Counted from the first letter of the stretch, positions 1 to 7,474 are shown. The stretch: 18,219 nucleotides of DNA from Spirochaetales bacterium (GCA_022785155.1 JALFRH010000007.1:1-18219); one strand, 5' to 3'. Made by a program: numbers and translations. Notes: generated from the sequence alone by a model not told the origin.

Positions 1-2
1 TA

Positions 3-179
3 CATGACAAAACTTCATCCAGCTATGCTGAAAAGAGAATCTGTAACCATTTGGGATCATTTAACGTCGTCCACTCTTCCATGTGCAGGAATACTGTAAA
101 TACAGAGTGGCTCATAAAGGCGGAGAAGCGTAATGCTCTCTTCCCTGATATGGATTATAGGTATTTTGAAAAGAAGTGA
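3..179 (+). CDS. C-terminal part of an unrecognised protein (5' end outside window)
   Basis: One frame is open from the window edge to a TGA at 177-179 and gives 58 residues ending in MDYRYFEKK. The other two forward frames hit stops early (TGA at 5-7, TAA at 109-111). A strong intrinsic terminator begins 3 nt after the stop, which supports this being the true end of a gene. The visible part is soluble-looking and carries three cysteines, several aromatic residues and a charged tail. I do not recognise the family from this fragment and assign no function. Confidence 0.6.
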   Translation, partial: HDKTSSSYAEKRICNHLGSFNVVHSSMCRNTVNTEWLIKAEKRNALFPDMDYRYFEKK

Positions 180-181
180 TT

Positions 182-208
182 TCAGGCCGGATTTTCCGGC
201 CTGATTTT
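182..208 (+). terminator. Rho-independent terminator of the left-edge gene
   Basis: A 10-bp perfect stem (182-191 pairing with 195-204, core AGGCCGGA/TCCGGCCT) closes a 3-nt loop and runs into TTTT. It lies 3 nt after the stop codon of the partial gene. Confidence 0.85.
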
Positions 209-286
209 CAAAAAAACTATTTTTTATCATAATTCTTTGTCTTCTAAATAGTTAAGAAAAATGTTCAAAAAATTCCAAAAAAGCTG

Positions 287-315
287 TTGACTCATTCATC
301 TCAAATCTCTAATAT
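287..315 (+). promoter_or_regulatory. sigma70-type promoter of the tRNA genes
   Basis: TTGACT at 287-292 and TAATAT at 310-315 are separated by exactly 17 bp. The region upstream is rich in A and T runs, as in an UP element. The expected start, near 322, lies about 6 nt before the tRNA-Leu gene. This is the best match to the housekeeping consensus in the window, as expected for stable RNA genes. Confidence 0.75.
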
Positions 316-327
316 ATCCATGTTCTT

Positions 328-411
328 GCGGCCGTGGTGGAATTGGTAGACACGCTAGCTTGAGGTGCTAGTGCTTTAACGGGCTTGGAGATTCGAGTTC
401 TCTCGACCGCA
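328..411 (+). tRNA. tRNA-Leu (anticodon GAG)
   Basis: This is an 84-nt class II tRNA with a long variable arm. The acceptor stem is GCGGCCG/CGACCGC with one C-A mismatch at the fifth pair. The D-arm holds AATTGGTAGAC. The anticodon stem CTAGC/GCTAG encloses the loop TTGAGGT, placing GAG at 362-364. The T-arm loop is TTCGAGT with a GGAGA/TCTCT stem. The discriminator base is A, as usual for leucine. CCA is not encoded, so it must be added by nucleotidyltransferase. Confidence 0.95.
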
Positions 412-413
412 AT

Positions 414-435
414 ACCCAGTGATCCTGGGTTTTTT
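414..435 (+). terminator. Terminator-like hairpin between tRNA-Leu and tRNA-Val
   Basis: ACCCAG (414-419) pairs with CTGGGT (425-430) across a 5-nt loop and is followed by six T residues from 430 to 435. It starts 2 nt after tRNA-Leu and its T-run ends 4 nt before tRNA-Val. It could end tRNA-Leu transcripts, attenuate the downstream tRNA, or serve as a processing signal. Confidence 0.6.
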
Positions 436-439
436 AATC

Positions 440-511
440 GGAGGATTAGCTCAGCGGGAGAGCGCCTGCCTTACAAGCAGGATGTCACAAGTTCAATCCT
501 TGTATCCTCCA
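440..511 (+). tRNA. tRNA-Val (anticodon TAC)
   Basis: This is a 72-nt tRNA with a perfect acceptor stem GGAGGAT/ATCCTCC. It has a compact D-loop containing GGG, an anticodon stem CCTGC/GCAGG with loop CTTACAA (TAC at 472-474), and a T-arm ACAAG-TTCAATC-CTTGT. The discriminator is A and CCA is not encoded. No separate promoter fits in the 28 nt after tRNA-Leu, so it is presumably made by read-through from the promoter at 287-315. Confidence 0.95.
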
Positions 512-512
512 T

Positions 513-537
513 TGACCGGAAACGGTCATTTTTTTTT
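513..537 (+). terminator. Rho-independent terminator after tRNA-Val
   Basis: TGACCG (513-518) pairs with CGGTCA (523-528) around a GAAA tetraloop and is followed by nine T residues. It begins 2 nt after the tRNA. Confidence 0.9.
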
Positions 538-543
538 GCTCTC

Positions 544-572
544 TCGACACTCTCTTCTCCTTAGTGTAGTCT
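544..572 (+). promoter_or_regulatory. Possible promoter of the PF06541-mutS2 operon
   Basis: TCGACA at 544-549 and TAGTCT at 567-572 are spaced by 17 bp, just after the tRNA terminator and before the first gene of the operon. Both boxes are imperfect. The position is right because the terminators on the tRNA side should isolate this operon. Confidence 0.3.
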
Positions 573-588
573 ATAGGCGGAGAAAACT

Positions 589-1452
589 ATGGATATAATT
601 ACTCATTATACTTTGACCTTCGTCCTTTATTCTTTCATTGGATATTTATGTGAAGTTGCTTACTGTTCTATTGGACAGGGACATCTTGTGAATAGGGGTT
701 TTCTCTATGGCCCCTGGCTCCCTATATATGGCTTTGGAGGATTAATTGTAGATATTTTCCTGGTTCCAATTGCTCATTATCCGATAATTGTATTTATTAC
801 CGCCATTATTCTTACAAGTATTGTGGAATACATCGGTTCTTGGGGCTTGGAAAAGATATTCTCCATTAAGCTTTGGGATTATTCAGCCCATAGATTCAAT
901 ATAAATGGAAGAGTCTGTCTTCTTAACTCTTCTTTATTTGGTTTGATGAGTATGGTACTTGTCTATGGTGCATATCCATGGATCCAAAAACTATTCGCCA
1001 TTATTCCTAATATGCTTGCTGAAAGGCTGGCTGATATTTTGAGAATCCTGTTTGCAGTTGACTTGACCCTTTCTGTCTTGAAGATGAGCGCCTTCAAGAA
1101 GGCTCTCATGGATGCCAGGGAAAAGGCAAAAGCTATTGAAGAGAGGGTACAGGAGCTGAAGAAGCTTGGTAAGAACGAGCTCAGCGAAGAGTTCAGGAAT
1201 AGACTGACCCAAGAACTTGAAGATCTTAGGGAGAAGACTAGAATCAGCTACAATAGAATCATTTCTGCCTTCCCTAGTGCAACAAGTAAACATGATGAAG
1301 TAAAGCTTCAGCTCCAGAATATCCACACCTGGGCAAAAGAGAGAAGGGAAGCCAGCAGGGAGATGAAGGCTAAGATCATGGAAACAAAGGCTGAATACAA
1401 AGAGAAAGTCAAAACTATCGATGAAAACGCAAAGGGCAGAAGAAATGGTTAA
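589..1452 (+). CDS. PF06541-family membrane protein (putative ABC-transporter permease, CmpB-like) with coiled-coil tail
   Basis: The N-terminal ~165 residues form several membrane segments and carry the marks of PF06541: GFLYGPWLPIYG at residues 37-48, LWDYS at 95-99 and NGRVCL at 106-111. The family is labelled 'putative ABC transporter permease', but the biochemical role is not established and no ABC ATPase gene is adjacent. Residues ~168-287 are a highly charged Lys/Glu/Arg segment with long predicted helices, probably a cytoplasmic coiled coil added to the membrane core. The ATG is preceded by AGGCGGAG at 575-582. It is the first gene of a forward operon, and its last 8 nt overlap the next gene if that gene starts at 1445. 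Family assignment is fairly sure; function is open. Confidence 0.8.
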   Translation: MDIITHYTLTFVLYSFIGYLCEVAYCSIGQGHLVNRGFLYGPWLPIYGFGGLIVDIFLVPIAHYPIIVFITAIILTSIVEYIGSWGLEKIFSIKLWDYSAHRFNINGRVCLLNSSLFGLMSMVLVYGAYPWIQKLFAIIPNMLAERLADILRILFAVDLTLSVLKMSAFKKALMDAREKAKAIEERVQELKKLGKNELSEEFRNRLTQELEDLREKTRISYNRIISAFPSATSKHDEVKLQLQNIHTWAKERREASREMKAKIMETKAEYKEKVKTIDENAKGRRNG

Positions 1453-2095
1453 TTACAATGACATATATAAAAAGGTGAAGGATAAGTCTCCGGATACTGT
1501 CTTGGTTGCAGTATCGAAGACGAAGCCCATTGAAGCTATTATGGAAGCCTACCAGGATGGTGCAAGAATCTTTGGCGAAAACAGGGTCCAGGAAATTGTC
1601 GCTAAGTTTTCTCAAGGAAAAAAGGAAGACATGAAGGTCTATCTCATTGGTCAGCTTCAATCCAACAAAGTCAAGAAAGCTGTGCTTTATGCTGATAGAA
1701 TCGAGTCTGTAGATTCAATTTCTCTTCTTGACAAAATCAATGCTGAAGCAGGAAAGATCCATAAGAAGATGGAGATTCTTTTGGAAGTCAACTCCTCCTT
1801 CGAGGAGCAGAAATCGGGATTCAAGACAAGAGAAGAGGTCATTGAGGCAGCCAGATATGCATCGACTCTTGAGAATGTCCTTCTTGTAGGCTTGATGACA
1901 GTGGGCCCTCTTGGTGGAGATGATGAAAAAAACAGGAAGGCCTTCCTCTATACCAAGGAAATATTCGATGAAATAAGCAAAACCCATCCTCTGTCCGTAC
2001 TCTCCATGGGAATGAGCGGGGACTGGGAGAGTGCAATAGAGTGTGGAAGCACTGAAGTAAGAATTGGAACTGCAATCTTCGGAGGAAGAAGTTGA
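1445..2095 (+). CDS. yggS: YggS/PROSC-family pyridoxal-phosphate homeostasis protein
   Basis: The 216-residue product is the single-domain alanine-racemase-fold protein that binds PLP and buffers B6 vitamers. It usually has no catalytic activity of its own. Visible landmarks are VAVSKTKP with the PLP lysine at residue 25, GENRVQE, LIGQLQSNK, the motif near EQKSGF, and the C-terminal phosphate-binding block with SMGMSGDWESAI and GTAIFG. I chose ATG 1445, giving a short N-terminal helix before the first strand. An in-frame ATG at 1421 would add eight charged residues and overlap the upstream gene by 32 nt. The last codons double as the ribosome-binding site of the next gene. Family call is firm; the start is less certain. 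Confidence 0.92.
   Translation: MVNYNDIYKKVKDKSPDTVLVAVSKTKPIEAIMEAYQDGARIFGENRVQEIVAKFSQGKKEDMKVYLIGQLQSNKVKKAVLYADRIESVDSISLLDKINAEAGKIHKKMEILLEVNSSFEEQKSGFKTREEVIEAARYASTLENVLLVGLMTVGPLGGDDEKNRKAFLYTKEIFDEISKTHPLSVLSMGMSGDWESAIECGSTEVRIGTAIFGGRS
2081..2094 (+). promoter_or_regulatory. Ribosome-binding site that fixes a TTG start
   Basis: GGAGGAAG at 2081-2088 sits 5 nt after its GGAGGA core from TTG 2092-2094. The same bases encode the final Gly-Gly-Arg of YggS. The TTG overlaps the YggS stop as TTGA, which points to translational coupling. Confidence 0.75.
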
Positions 2096-2427
2096 AGAGA
2101 GTGATATCCTTGGTCCTTATTCTATCCATTGCCTTTACTCTCTCCTCTGAGACCATAACCCATGCTTCCTTTAAGTACAAATATGAAAGCTACGATGAGG
2201 AAGAGTTTCCTCTATGGACCAGGGAGCTGAGAAGAGCTGAAACCATATTCTTCGGTTCTTTGGTCTTTACTGTACCCATCTCTTCCCTTGCAGTCGGTGT
2301 ATTGTCCAATCAAGGCGTCGTCAATTTCAGTGACGATACAGGCTCCGCCCTTGCTGTCATTACTACGGCAGCTGGACTATCCTTGGTCGTTTCTGCCGTA
2401 GATTGGATTCTTGGAAAGATAGAATAG
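2092..2427 (+). CDS. Small exported or membrane protein, unknown function
   Basis: The 111-residue product starts with a Lys-Arg followed by a hydrophobic stretch (about residues 4-18) and a plausible cleavage region near THA-S at 23-26. This gives either a signal peptide or an N-terminal anchor. A charged segment rich in Glu, Tyr and Arg follows (27-50). Two further hydrophobic spans lie at about 53-74 and 85-106, so it is probably an inner-membrane protein. There is no lipobox cysteine. It starts with TTG under a very strong Shine-Dalgarno sequence and ends 2 nt before the pseudouridine synthase gene. I do not recognise a family. Its tight placement inside a conserved-gene operon argues that it is real. 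Confidence 0.7.
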   Translation: MKRVISLVLILSIAFTLSSETITHASFKYKYESYDEEEFPLWTRELRRAETIFFGSLVFTVPISSLAVGVLSNQGVVNFSDDTGSALAVITTAAGLSLVVSAVDWILGKIE

Positions 2428-2429
2428 TT

Positions 2430-3380
2430 ATGATCAGAGATAAAGAATTCACATTCACTGCAGAGGAAGAGGGGAGACTGGATATTGTTTCATCCAAAGT
2501 CCTGGATATACCACGTTCTGTCTTCTCCAATCCCTCCATTATTATTACCGTAGATGGTAAGGAAGCGAAGAAATCCAGAAAGCTGAAGCCCGGGGAAATG
2601 GTCCACCTTACATACAAGGAAGAGATAATGGAGGGACTGGAAAAGGAAGAGATTCCTTTGGACATCCTATATGAAGACAGTGATATTCTTGTAATCAACA
2701 AAGAGCAGGGTATGACGGTACACCCTGGAGCAGGAACATATACAGGCACTCTGGCCAATGCTCTTCTCGGCCTCTATGGTGAAGACTTCGATACCGGTGT
2801 GGACTCACTTCGTCCCGGCATAGTCCATCGCCTGGATAAAGATACATCGGGAGTAATGGTGATTGCCAAGACAAAAGAAGCCCATAAGGAGCTTTCACTA
2901 CAGTTTTCCCAGCATACAAATGAGAAATACTATGTTGCCTTGGCAAAAGGATTCTTTACCGTCACCAACGGTGTTATAGACAAGAGAATCGTAAGGGATA
3001 GGGATAACCGTAAGAAATATACCGTGACAGATAACATGAGTCAGGGTAAGGATGCTCTTACAAAGTGGAAAAGACTAAGCCAAGGAAAGAACTATGCTCT
3101 CCTTTCTCTTCGTATCTTTACAGGAAGGACCCACCAGATAAGAGTCCATCTGTCAAGTATCTCCCATCCCATACTTGGTGATCCCATATACTCCAGAAAA
3201 GATGACAAGTATCCTGAGGCTACGTTGATGCTCCATGCCTATATGCTGGTTTTCAACCATCCTGTAACTAAAGAAAGAATGGTTTTCAAAGCACCTCTCC
3301 CAGATAGATTCTTTCCCATCTTTGAAAAGGAAGGAATAGAGTGGAGATGCCAAGAGCAATGTGATAGTATAGAAATATGA
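2430..3380 (+). CDS. RluA-family 23S rRNA pseudouridine synthase (RluD-like)
   Basis: This 316-residue enzyme isomerises specific uridines in large-subunit rRNA. Residues ~12-65 form an S4-like RNA-binding domain (RLDIVSSKVL, then VDGKEAKKS and KLKPGE). The catalytic domain follows with LRPGIVHRLDKDTSG at 127-141, where Asp136 is the predicted nucleophile. Later blocks GRTHQIRVHL and HPILGDPIY are typical of RluA-type enzymes. The S4 domain plus catalytic domain suits RluD or RluC. The exact target uridines cannot be read from sequence, so no symbol is given. ATG 2430 was chosen over a TTG at 2403, which would overlap the upstream gene. The stop overlaps rsgA as ATGA at 3377-3380, implying coupled translation. 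Confidence 0.93.
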   Translation: MIRDKEFTFTAEEEGRLDIVSSKVLDIPRSVFSNPSIIITVDGKEAKKSRKLKPGEMVHLTYKEEIMEGLEKEEIPLDILYEDSDILVINKEQGMTVHPGAGTYTGTLANALLGLYGEDFDTGVDSLRPGIVHRLDKDTSGVMVIAKTKEAHKELSLQFSQHTNEKYYVALAKGFFTVTNGVIDKRIVRDRDNRKKYTVTDNMSQGKDALTKWKRLSQGKNYALLSLRIFTGRTHQIRVHLSSISHPILGDPIYSRKDDKYPEATLMLHAYMLVFNHPVTKERMVFKAPLPDRFFPIFEKEGIEWRCQEQCDSIEI

Positions 3381-4303
3381 GGTTTTTGATCCTTAAATCC
3401 GTAAACAATGTCTATTCTTCCCTTTCCCTGGATGACGGGAAACCATATACCTGTCGACTAAAGGGAAAGGTAATGAAGGGCAGTAATGAATATAATCCTG
3501 TTGCTGTAGGCGATATAGCAATAGGTGAGAGTTATAGCGAAACAGAGGCCCTGATCACGTCCATTGAAGAGAGAAAGAGCGGCTTCACAAGATGGAATGT
3601 CAAAGCATCCCTTAACCAGACTATAGCTGCAAACCAAGATCAGACTGCAATTGTGCTTTCCACACTCTCTCCTCCCTTCAGGCCTAGATTCGTCGATAGA
3701 GCCATTGCTTCCAATTGGGGCTGCAATATTCTGCTTATTATGAACAAGGCTGACTTTGGTCTGGATGAGTTTGAAGAAGAGAGATGGAAATTATATGAAG
3801 AACTTGGATATGACATAATAGAAGTCTCTTCATATAATGGAAAGGGAATCCAGGAACTGAAGGAAAAGTACCTGAAGAATAAGGTTACAGCCTTTGTTGG
3901 ACAGTCCGGGGTAGGTAAGTCCACCCTTATCAACACTCTCTTGGGGACAGAACAGAGAACTGGAGCTGTTTCAGAAAAATATAACAGGGGCCGTCACACG
4001 ACAAACCACTCTCTTTATCTCAAGGGGGATGATTTTTCTTTGATAGATACTCCCGGTGTAAGGGAAATACAAGTTCCCATGGAAGAGATGATTAGTGTCA
4101 GGAACTCCTTTCCAGAGCTGAGGGATACTCCTTGTTTATATCCGGATTGTCTTCATAGAGGTGAAGACGGGTGTGTCGTTCCTGATATGGTCGAAGATGG
4201 CACCATCCACTATGACCGATATGAAAGCTATTTGAGGATTCTGGAATCCTTGGAGGAAAGAAAACCTCTCTGGCAGAGGAAAAAGTCAAATTATGGAAAA
4301 TAG
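3377..4303 (+). CDS. rsgA: Ribosome small subunit-dependent GTPase A
   Basis: The 308-residue product is the circularly permuted GTPase that checks late 30S assembly and helps release factors from the decoding centre. An N-terminal OB-fold region (about 1-70) precedes the permuted G motifs: NKAD (G4) at 123-126, GQSGVGKS (G1) at 175-182, RHTT (G2) at 206-209 and DTPG (G3) at 224-227. The C-terminal zinc site is complete, with Cys253, Cys258, His260 and Cys266. Length is normal for the family. It overlaps both neighbours (4 nt with the pseudouridine synthase, 11 nt with mutS2), so all three ribosome-related genes are probably translated from one message. Confidence 0.97.
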   Translation: MRFLILKSVNNVYSSLSLDDGKPYTCRLKGKVMKGSNEYNPVAVGDIAIGESYSETEALITSIEERKSGFTRWNVKASLNQTIAANQDQTAIVLSTLSPPFRPRFVDRAIASNWGCNILLIMNKADFGLDEFEEERWKLYEELGYDIIEVSSYNGKGIQELKEKYLKNKVTAFVGQSGVGKSTLINTLLGTEQRTGAVSEKYNRGRHTTNHSLYLKGDDFSLIDTPGVREIQVPMEEMISVRNSFPELRDTPCLYPDCLHRGEDGCVVPDMVEDGTIHYDRYESYLRILESLEERKPLWQRKKSNYGK

Positions 4304-6605
4304 AACTGTAATAGATTTGGAATTCGACAAGGTTCTGAACGGTATCAAAAAGTATGCACTGTCTACGGAGGGGAGGGATAACATCACACCTTCCCTCTTT
4401 ACAAGCGATAGTGATGTTTTGGAAAAAAGATACCTAAAAATAGATTCACTTATAAATAGACTCCAAGGAGAGACTGCTCTTGAGGCTTTCCCCTCCATCT
4501 CCCATCTCTTTTCCTATGTAAAGAAGACCAATAGGGATATAGAAGGCTCTGATATCTATAAGTGCGGGGAGTTCATCCACTCCTGGCATGCTTTGTTGGT
4601 TTTCGATGAAAGGGAAGATGAAATATTGAAGGAAGACACTGAGCTTTCTCTTGATATCTTGTCTTCCCTTTCCCCTGAAGGAGATGTAAACGAGGACCAT
4701 CCTCGTTTAAGGCCCTTGCTGAAGAAAAGGGAAGAAGCAAAGAATGAGAGATTCCAGTTTTCTTCCAGGTTTATCCAATCAAATAGAAGCATCGTCCAAA
4801 ACGATAACCCCCTCTATAGAAACGAGAGGGTGGTAATACCAATAAAAAGCAGTGAAAAAAGAAACGACGAATACTATATCTCAGGTCAAAGCGGCAGTGG
4901 AGGGACGACTTTCGTTGAACCCTTTGAACTGGTTGACCTGAATAACAGGGTAGTGTTGGCAGAGGAGGAGATAAGGGCCGAAAAGCTGAAGATCCTCCAT
5001 GAGCTGTCTGAAAAGGTCAGAAATATTCTTCCCTTTCTGAAAAAGGCCCTGGCTGAAGTTGTGGATTTTGATTTTCACTATGTCTTTGCCCTTTGGGCCT
5101 TGAAAAACAAGGCCAGACATCCCCAGAGGGGAGAAAAGATTTCTATCCTTTCCTGTCGCCATCCATTATTGGGAATAAAGGCTGTCCCTGTTACAATATC
5201 ATTGGATAGCGGTACCAGTGTCCTTGTCCTCAGCGGAGCCAATGCAGGGGGAAAGACAGTTACAATGAAGACCTTGGCATTGTCTGTGATTCTAAACCAG
5301 ATGTGCTCATTCATCTTGGCTGATGAACTCTCATCCCTTCCTTTATTCGACGATATATGGACGGATATAGGAGACGGCCAAAGCATAGAGAAGGAAGCTT
5401 CGACTTTCTCTGCCCATATGTCGAATATTGCTTATATTACACGTAAGTGCTCTCCTCGTAGCCTCATTATTCTCGATGAACTTGGAAGCGGCACTGATCC
5501 TGAGGAAGGAAGTGTTTTATCTATAGCAATACTAAGGTATTTTTCAAAGAAAGCCTTCCTTACTGTCTGTACTTCCCATTATTCAGGAGTAAAGAACTTC
5601 GCTTATACGACCGAGGGCATGACCAATGCCAGCATGGAGTTTGACGAAAAGACAAGCCTCCCCACCTATAAAGTCCTTTCAGGTATTCCTGGAGACAGCC
5701 ATGCCATCTCCACAGCCAAGCGCAGTGGAATGCCAAAGGAAATCGTAACGGAAGCCACAAACAGCTTAAGTGACGGAAGCGAAACCAGTGCAAGAATAAT
5801 AACATCCCTTCTTTCCAAGTCCAGGACTTTGGATAGAAAGATCTCTTTGGCTGAAAATGCAAAGAGGGAAGCGGAAAACAAAACCAGAAAGCTTGAAGAG
5901 GAAGAGAAAAAGCTTCAGCAAAAGATTCTTGAAGCTGAAAAGGATGGACTTAAGGAGCTCAATGATTATCTTTCCTCCTCAAGAAAGGAACTTGAAAACT
6001 TGGTGAAAGACGTGAAGACCGGCACCCTTACCAAGGAAAAGACAAAGAAAGTCAAAGCTTTCATTAAAGATATTGAGGACTCCGAGAAGAAACTACGCTC
6101 CCATTTGGAAGAGAAAGAGGAAGATGACGAAGAAGACAGGGATAACAACGAAGCTTTCAAGACAGGTGATGAAGTCCTATGTGGCTCAGGTAAAACCAGA
6201 GGAAAGATCTTGGAAGACAGGGGAAGGGGTAGATTCTTCGTTTCTCTGGAAAACGGGCTGAGAATGGAAGTCAAGGTGAATATGCTGAAACATGCTAAGC
6301 CTGAGAAAGCCGTCTCTGTTTCCTATACTTCCACAGATAGGAAGGCCCAATATGAAATGGATGTAAGGGGCAAGACACTGAAGGAGACAGAGGAGCTTCT
6401 TGATGATCAGATAGAGGTGGCCCTCTTGAAGAATATGACATCCTTTTCCATCATCCATGGTTTTGGAGACGGGATACTACAGAGAGGAGTCCATGAGTAT
6501 CTGAAAAAAAACCGGTTCGTCAAAGACTACCGGTTTGCTCTTCCTGAAGATGGTGGTATGGGAAAAACCTATGTTATGCTTTCTTCTCCGGAAGCTGGGC
6601 GATGA
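4293..6605 (+). CDS. mutS2: MutS2, ribosome-rescue/anti-recombination ATPase with Smr domain
   Basis: The 770-residue protein has the MutS-like core without the mismatch-recognition domain. The Walker A motif GANAGGKT is at 315-322 and Walker B within ILDELGSGTDP at 393-403. A long charged coiled-coil clamp spans about 510-620, and a KOW/SH3-like segment about 622-670. The C-terminal Smr domain (about 687-770) keeps MDVRG at 689-693 and HGFGDGIL at 722-729. The family is known from Bacillus subtilis to split collided ribosomes and from Helicobacter pylori to suppress recombination. Smr domains can cleave nucleic acid. The gene starts inside rsgA. Its last 32 nt overlap the converging transporter gene, and codons 738-748 encode that gene's terminator on the other strand. 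Confidence 0.96.
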   Translation: MENRTVIDLEFDKVLNGIKKYALSTEGRDNITPSLFTSDSDVLEKRYLKIDSLINRLQGETALEAFPSISHLFSYVKKTNRDIEGSDIYKCGEFIHSWHALLVFDEREDEILKEDTELSLDILSSLSPEGDVNEDHPRLRPLLKKREEAKNERFQFSSRFIQSNRSIVQNDNPLYRNERVVIPIKSSEKRNDEYYISGQSGSGGTTFVEPFELVDLNNRVVLAEEEIRAEKLKILHELSEKVRNILPFLKKALAEVVDFDFHYVFALWALKNKARHPQRGEKISILSCRHPLLGIKAVPVTISLDSGTSVLVLSGANAGGKTVTMKTLALSVILNQMCSFILADELSSLPLFDDIWTDIGDGQSIEKEASTFSAHMSNIAYITRKCSPRSLIILDELGSGTDPEEGSVLSIAILRYFSKKAFLTVCTSHYSGVKNFAYTTEGMTNASMEFDEKTSLPTYKVLSGIPGDSHAISTAKRSGMPKEIVTEATNSLSDGSETSARIITSLLSKSRTLDRKISLAENAKREAENKTRKLEEEEKKLQQKILEAEKDGLKELNDYLSSSRKELENLVKDVKTGTLTKEKTKKVKAFIKDIEDSEKKLRSHLEEKEEDDEEDRDNNEAFKTGDEVLCGSGKTRGKILEDRGRGRFFVSLENGLRMEVKVNMLKHAKPEKAVSVSYTSTDRKAQYEMDVRGKTLKETEELLDDQIEVALLKNMTSFSIIHGFGDGILQRGVHEYLKKNRFVKDYRFALPEDGGMGKTYVMLSSPEAGR
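6504..6536 (-). terminator. Reverse-strand intrinsic terminator embedded in mutS2
   Basis: AAACCGGT (6509-6516) and ACCGGTTT (6529-6536) form a perfect 8-bp inverted repeat with a 12-nt loop. On the reverse strand the hairpin runs straight into eight T residues (the A-run at 6504-6511). It lies about 38 nt past the stop of the reverse-strand transporter gene, the normal place for its terminator. No U-tract follows on the forward strand, so mutS2 transcription should not be stopped by it. Confidence 0.8.
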
Positions 6606-7437
6606 CAACGGAAATAAAGAGAATGAAACAGCCCAAAAGCTCTCTTGGACTCATGGTCTCCCCCAGAATAATTGCGCCGCCTACAACAGACCAGGCGCTT
6701 TCAAGGGAAAGGGCCAACGTTGCTTTGGTAGGCTGTACATATTTCTGGCCTACAACCTGTAAAGTATAGGCGATACCGCAGGATCCGATACCTGCATACA
6801 GGATAGGAATCAAAGCTGCCTTAATATTGTTCATTGTGGTTGTTTCCACAAAAGCGCCGATTGCAAGGCAGATGATTCCTGCCGTCAGGAACTGGAATGC
6901 AGAGAGGTCGACTCCATTAAAGCTCTTTCCTACCTTATCTATATACATAATGTGAAGGGCGAAAAGCACAGCGCATACGAAGATGATAATATCTCCCTTT
7001 CCGATTCCTCCTTCATTGTTTATTGAAAGAAGGAAGGCTCCCAAGAGACCTCCGAATACACACATCCAGATTCTTCTTGAAACCTTCTTTCCCACAAGTA
7101 GAGACAATAATGGAACTATAAGGGTATAGAGGCTTGTAATGAAGCCGGCCTTTCCTGCTGTTGTGTATTTGATTCCTATCTGTTGGACCATTGATGCCGA
7201 TCCAATAAGGATTCCACATATAAAAGAGTGGAGTAAAAGGGATTTGATATATGCCTTGTCTTTTCCCTTGAGAATCTTTAAGAGAAGTGGAAGAAGTACC
7301 ACAAAACCAATGCACATTCTTATTCCGTTGTACATAAATGGGCCTATGGCATCTGCAGCCTGGCTCTGGAAGGCAAAAGTAAATCCCCAAATCAGGGATG
7401 CCGTCAAAAGTAATAATACCGCTTTGTTTTCTTTCAT
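6574..7437 (-). CDS. EamA/DMT-superfamily transporter
   Basis: The 287-residue protein is almost entirely hydrophobic and fits the ten-helix drug/metabolite transporter fold of two EamA repeats (roughly residues 5-137 and 148-283). It shows the typical first-helix segment SLIWGFTFA and a second-repeat end GGAIILGE. Such proteins export or import metabolites, often amino acids or nucleobases. Specificity cannot be read here. Its 3' end overlaps mutS2 by 32 nt tail to tail, and its terminator lies inside mutS2. Upstream there is no Shine-Dalgarno sequence (CTTTCCCT before ATG), while a TATACT box sits 8 nt from the start codon, suggesting a leaderless message. The gene is divergent from udp. 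Confidence 0.9.
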   Translation of the reverse strand: MKENKAVLLLLTASLIWGFTFAFQSQAADAIGPFMYNGIRMCIGFVVLLPLLLKILKGKDKAYIKSLLLHSFICGILIGSASMVQQIGIKYTTAGKAGFITSLYTLIVPLLSLLVGKKVSRRIWMCVFGGLLGAFLLSINNEGGIGKGDIIIFVCAVLFALHIMYIDKVGKSFNGVDLSAFQFLTAGIICLAIGAFVETTTMNNIKAALIPILYAGIGSCGIAYTLQVVGQKYVQPTKATLALSLESAWSVVGGAIILGETMSPRELLGCFILFISVVIAQLPEKKA

Positions 7438-7445
7438 AGGGAAAG

Positions 7446-7474
7446 AGTATAAATAAAGAAGATTTCTCTTTAAA
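7446..7474 (-). promoter_or_regulatory. Promoter of the EamA transporter gene (possibly leaderless)
   Basis: On the reverse strand TTTAAA (7474-7469) and TATACT (7451-7446) are 17 bp apart. The normal start of transcription would be 7437-7440, at or within 3 nt of the ATG. Confidence 0.5.

Noticed and set aside
2403..2429. TTG at 2403 as the start of the pseudouridine synthase
   Set aside because: It would overlap the upstream gene by 25 nt without a good ribosome-binding site and add residues outside the S4 domain. ATG 2430 is preferred.
6728..6765. GTAGGC/GCCTAC repeat as a forward terminator for mutS2
   Set aside because: The loop is long, no T-run follows, and it lies inside the transporter coding region. 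No convincing forward terminator for mutS2 was found.
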